Below are positions 61,274-64,000 of a stretch of DNA of 64,000 bases, piece by piece. Position numbers and translations under genes: made by a program. Below the pieces are notes generated by a model. The model saw only the letters and a list, made by a program, of their open reading frames with translations, had not been told where the DNA came from and ran no database searches. Where the stretch lies: contig CASFNA010000005.1 of assembly GCA_949295905.1 (NCBI GenBank), positions 1 to 64,000 on the forward strand, written 5' to 3'. The stretch comes from an uncultured Prevotellaceae bacterium (GTDB lineage Bacteria > Bacteroidota > Bacteroidia > Bacteroidales > Bacteroidaceae). Within the stretch, counting starts at the first letter, position 1. Each line of letters begins with the position of its first letter.

Positions 61274-61747
61274 TCAGTTCGCTTTTTCATGGTTTGACAT
61301 GTCCACTATCACGTATTCCTGCCGCGGCGCGGCTTCGGGTCTGCAGGACGTTTTCAAGCCTCCCTTGCGCTTGATGGAGCGCAGCTTCACGCTCAAGGCT
61401 TCCAGTTCCGGCTGGCTTATCCTTGCGAAAGGCTTGCCGGCTATCCTCGCGTCGCGGCAAAAGTCGTTCACGCGCGCCCAGTCGGCGGTATCGATTCCGA
61501 GCTGCTGCATCAGCTTCAGGCAGGTGCTCCGCCAACGCTTCAGCTCCCTGCGCATGGCCTCGCGGCGTTCGTCGTACCCGGCCACGCGCTCCATCTCGCG
61601 GCACATGGCTCCGTATTCGGCCTCCGTCATCTGGCGTAGGTGTACCGTCCGCCCGTTCGTGAACTGGTACACCAGCGTCTCTTTGTCCGCGCCTTTCAGC
61701 TTCTTCAGCAGGGCGTAGAACCTTGCGTAGTTCGTTCCTTCCTTCAT
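61274..61747 (-). CDS. GemA/gp16-like regulatory protein (DUF1018)
   Basis: A 157-residue basic protein. RREAMRRELKRWRSTCLKLM and WARVNDFCRDARIAGKPFAR, with SQPELEALSVKLRSIKRKGG, resemble DUF1018 (Mu GemA), an early protein that alters host gene expression. The match is by pattern and place in the early operon, between DUF4406 and the Gam region. Confidence 0.5.
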   Translation of the reverse strand: MKEGTNYARFYALLKKLKGADKETLVYQFTNGRTVHLRQMTEAEYGAMCREMERVAGYDERREAMRRELKRWRSTCLKLMQQLGIDTADWARVNDFCRDARIAGKPFARISQPELEALSVKLRSIKRKGGLKTSCRPEAAPRQEYVIVDMSNHEKAN

Positions 61748-61750
61748 GGT

Positions 61751-62059
61751 TCACACGTTTAGTGTCATCTCGAACAGCACCTTTATGCCGCATGAGCTGG
61801 CAACGTCGAGCTCCAGCTTCGCGCCCTTGCTAAGCTCCCAGCCCTTCAGCATGTAGATATAACCGCAGCACACCAAGTTGGCTATGTCCGCCCTCATGTG
61901 TTCGCGCCAGTCGGCGTCTTCCGGCAGGCCGTTCCTGAACGGGTTTACCGGCTCGAAACCCAGACGCTTCAATACCGTTTCCGCCTCGGCGAACGCCTGC
62001 TTGCGCTCCTTGATGTCGTGGTGCGCTATCGCACCGCTGATGTACACTTTCTTGTTCAT
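61751..62059 (-). CDS. DUF4406 protein (nucleoside 2-deoxyribosyltransferase-like fold)
   Basis: A 102-residue protein from ATG 62059 (ATGA overlap with the upstream stop). KVYISGAIAHHDI, GFEPVNPFRNGLPEDADWRE and ANLVCCGYIYMLKGWELSKG are the usual DUF4406 features. The fold is related to nucleoside deoxyribosyltransferases. The role in phages is uncertain. Confidence 0.8.
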   Translation of the reverse strand: MNKKVYISGAIAHHDIKERKQAFAEAETVLKRLGFEPVNPFRNGLPEDADWREHMRADIANLVCCGYIYMLKGWELSKGAKLELDVASSCGIKVLFEMTLNV

Positions 62060-62289
62060 TTGTCCGTCTCCTTTATGTTTACCTTGCATCCCGGATGCCA
62101 TTGCACTATATAACTGGCAAACACGGGGTCTTTCGTCTCCACCACTATGCGGCCCCTCGTCTTGGCCCTGCGTATGCGCAGGTCGCTTTGGATGTTGCGT
62201 TCCGTCCACTCGTCGGCGATTGCAGCCGCTTCCTTGCGTTCCAGCAGCAGCTGGTACGTCTCGTTCCCATTGTAGCCTTTAATTCCCAT
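62056..62289 (-). CDS. Small early phage protein, unknown
   Basis: A 77-residue basic protein (LRIRRAKTRGRIVVETKD). It precedes the DUF4406 gene with a four-base overlap and follows a spacer of TTAACTCTTAATTCTTCACT-like sequence. No known family. Confidence 0.55.
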   Translation of the reverse strand: MGIKGYNGNETYQLLLERKEAAAIADEWTERNIQSDLRIRRAKTRGRIVVETKDPVFASYIVQWHPGCKVNIKETDK

Positions 62290-62328
62290 ATCGTAAATTC
62301 TTAACTCTTAATTCTTCACTCTTAACTT

Positions 62329-62961
62329 TCAAAGCCCGTTGCTCGTCTGTATCAAGCCGTCCTTCCACACCACGTAATAGCTCCCGGCCTCGCCGATGGA
62401 GCGGCCGAGGCAATAAGCCTTGTAGCCCATCACGCGCACCTTCATGTCGCTGATGTAACGCAGGCGCAGCGCGTCGCTGCCCAAGGGTGCGCTCTTCTTC
62501 TCCTGGCTGACGTATATGAAGCACTTTTTCGGGAAACGCCGCATCAGTTCCACGGCCTTTTCATAACTGAATCCCGCGCCGTCCTTTGCGACCTGGAACG
62601 AGTCAACGATTACGAACTTCGGCGACTTCGGCTTGCGCAGCCGCGCCACAAGCTCCTCGTATGTGTCCTCCGTCGCCACCCTGAACTTGCCCTGCACCTC
62701 GTTCATCTGCAGGTAGCCCATACGGCGTTGGAAGCTCTGGTTCACGCGCTCCTCGTAGCTCATGTACAGCACCGTTCCGTACTTGCACAGCTCCTTGCCG
62801 AGCTGCATCACGAACGAGCTCTTGCCCTGCGCGCTCGCGCCGCTGATGAACCACGAGGCGTTTACCGCAGGGAAGCCGAACGGCTTGCTCCACTTCTCGC
62901 CCCACGGCAGCGTCACCCATTTCTTGGCGGCTATCTCTTTCGGACTGTACGCGCGCTTCAT
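62329..62961 (-). CDS. RecA/RadA-like P-loop ATPase
   Basis: A 210-residue protein. Walker A is FISGASAQGKSSF (about 38-50) and Walker B is FVIVDSFQVAKDG (about 115-127), and SQEKKSAPLGSDALRLRYIS resembles a DNA-binding loop of the RecA/DnaB class. It may act in phage replication or recombination. It is five bases from the upstream gene. Confidence 0.75.
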   Translation of the reverse strand: MKRAYSPKEIAAKKWVTLPWGEKWSKPFGFPAVNASWFISGASAQGKSSFVMQLGKELCKYGTVLYMSYEERVNQSFQRRMGYLQMNEVQGKFRVATEDTYEELVARLRKPKSPKFVIVDSFQVAKDGAGFSYEKAVELMRRFPKKCFIYVSQEKKSAPLGSDALRLRYISDMKVRVMGYKAYCLGRSIGEAGSYYVVWKDGLIQTSNGL

Positions 62962-62965
62962 TGTC

Positions 62966-63187
62966 TTACTTCCCTTTTTGAAGTTCGGCTATCAAACGGT
63001 CTGCCCACTCGACGGACTGTTTCAAGTCGTCATCGATTGTAGTGAGAGTATAGTGTGTTACCCGGCGCAGGAATATCTCCTTGGCCAGCACGTAACGCTG
63101 TTGTTCCTTAGTGTATTCTTGTACAAGTTCAGCCACGCTGACAAGCAGCTCCGCAATCCATTTTTCAAGAGTTTCGTTCTCGTTCAT
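62966..63187 (-). CDS. Small early phage protein, unknown
   Basis: A 73-residue protein with a helical, acidic body (LEKWIAELLVSVAELVQEYT). It lies between the MuB-like and RecA-like ATPase genes. Function unknown. Confidence 0.55.
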   Translation of the reverse strand: MNENETLEKWIAELLVSVAELVQEYTKEQQRYVLAKEIFLRRVTHYTLTTIDDDLKQSVEWADRLIAELQKGK

Positions 63188-63199
63188 GTCTTTATGTTT

Positions 63200-64000
63200 T
63201 TATAAGTTGTTGGTATCCGTCATTTTAAGTTTTTCTATCTCTGTGTAAACTCTCCTAAGCCCTCCGCGCGTCTTGCGCACTATCTGCGCTATGTCCGCGC
63301 CTTCCGGGGCGTTGACCTTGGCGACGATGCGCGCCTGCGCCATCAGGAAAGCCTCGCGTTCCTTGCCGTCGTCTGGCGTCACCTTGCTGTAGCGGTCGCC
63401 GTAGCGGCTCAACATCTCCGTGTAGCCCACTTTCTTGCACTCTATCGAGCGGTTAATCTTCTCCTTCAGGCCGTCGGCTCCCATCATGTACCAAGCGCAG
63501 CACCGCTCCGTGGCGTTCCAAAGGGCTTTCAGCTCCAAAAAGGCTTCATACTGCAAGTCGCCGGCCTCGTCAAGTATTATGAGCGGAGTTTCTATGGAGC
63601 GCAGGTAATACACCAGGTCGTCGTACACGTCGGCGTACCGGCCCTTGCTGTCCACGCCGAACTCGGCGGCTATCTTGCGCACTAATTTCAGCTTGGTCTT
63701 CACCTGCGAGCAGTCTATATACACGGCGTTCCTGTGTGTCTGCACGTAGTACCGGGCCGTAAACGTCTTGCCGATGTTCGGCGCGTCGCACAGGATTGCC
63801 GAGAGGCACGACTTTTGCGACAGCTCCAGCTGCGCGGTGATGTACTCGAACGTGGGTGTCTTGGCGGCCTTCCATTCCATGCCGCCGCGCAGGTTTACGC
63901 CCAGCCGCCGTGCGATGCCTATCCAGTTGGCGTCGCTCAGCACCCTGTCCGTCTGTCCGTTCTTCACGGCGCTGTACACCGAGGTGGTGATGCCGAGGGA
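63200..64000 (-). CDS. MuB-like transposition AAA ATPase (cut by right edge)
   Basis: The frame stays open to the window edge, giving about 266 residues. Upstream of the apparent GTG at 63979 it reads SLGITTSV in frame, part of an N-terminal HTH (ITTSVYSAVKNGQTDRVLSD), so the start is beyond the window. Walker A is a variant (DAPNIGKT) and Walker B is LIILDEAGDL. MuB binds target DNA and delivers it to the transposase. The transposase gene should lie further right. Confidence 0.82.
   Translation of the reverse strand, partial: SLGITTSVYSAVKNGQTDRVLSDANWIGIARRLGVNLRGGMEWKAAKTPTFEYITAQLELSQKSCLSAILCDAPNIGKTFTARYYVQTHRNAVYIDCSQVKTKLKLVRKIAAEFGVDSKGRYADVYDDLVYYLRSIETPLIILDEAGDLQYEAFLELKALWNATERCCAWYMMGADGLKEKINRSIECKKVGYTEMLSRYGDRYSKVTPDDGKEREAFLMAQARIVAKVNAPEGADIAQIVRKTRGGLRRVYTEIEKLKMTDTNNL

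Noticed and set aside
1-64000. CRISPR array
   Set aside because: No array of regular 25-40-base direct repeats with unique spacers was seen. The short repeats present are palindromic or clustered without spacers.

Overview
The window looks like a chromosome segment of a Bacteroidota species of the order Bacteroidales, probably Prevotellaceae. The reasons are SusC/SusD pairs, a one-protein hybrid two-component sensor, repeated TAnnTTTG promoter -7 boxes and the gene order rsfS-ftsH-cdsA. The genus is inferred, not shown. About 30.2 kb of host DNA is followed by at least 33.8 kb of a transposable (Mu-like) prophage that runs off the right edge.

Host part. The left edge holds the tail of an IS110-type transposase, an acetyltransferase and a tiny ORF. 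From 1.47 to 21.6 kb lies one polysaccharide utilization locus: a divergent hybrid sensor (1469-5557), then a surface glycan-binding lipoprotein, SusC, SusD, two GH30 enzymes, a GH35 beta-galactosidase, a tandem GH43-GH43 protein and a single GH43 protein. The enzyme mix suits a beta-galactan such as type II arabinogalactan, which is an inference. An MFS transporter, cdsA, ftsH, rsfS, tRNA-Gln(CUG) and an outer-membrane barrel protein follow. Palindromic repeats sit in the intergenic gaps.

Prophage. Three direct repeats at 30183-30241 look like a transposase-binding phage end. Early genes lie at the far right on the minus strand: a MuB-like ATPase, a RecA-like ATPase, a DUF4406 protein, a GemA-like protein, Gam and several small proteins. 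A packaging/head module reads on the plus strand (terminase small and large, gp36-like, portal, F-like). A minus-strand module carries protease/scaffold, capsid with a BACON-like domain, amidase, holin, spanin, tail tube, tail chaperones, tape measure and tail tip. With no sheath or baseplate genes it should be a transposable siphophage. The far end has a tail-tip receptor-binding gene, a tyrosine recombinase, a small HTH protein, a thymidylate-synthase-fold enzyme and a DNA adenine methyltransferase.

Strongest observations. (1) A 1.02-kb invertible cassette bounded by perfect 35-bp inverted repeats holds two alternative C-termini for the receptor-binding protein, next to a tyrosine recombinase. 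(2) A textbook -1 frameshift signal (U_UUU_UUC, 5-nt spacer, 8-bp stem-loop) joins the portal and F-like genes, and the F-like frame has no ATG of its own near the junction. (3) The thymidylate-synthase-like protein has Asp where dUMP enzymes have Asn, the signature of dCMP hydroxymethylase. (4) Two structured-RNA candidates, and two divergent late promoters with matching architecture.
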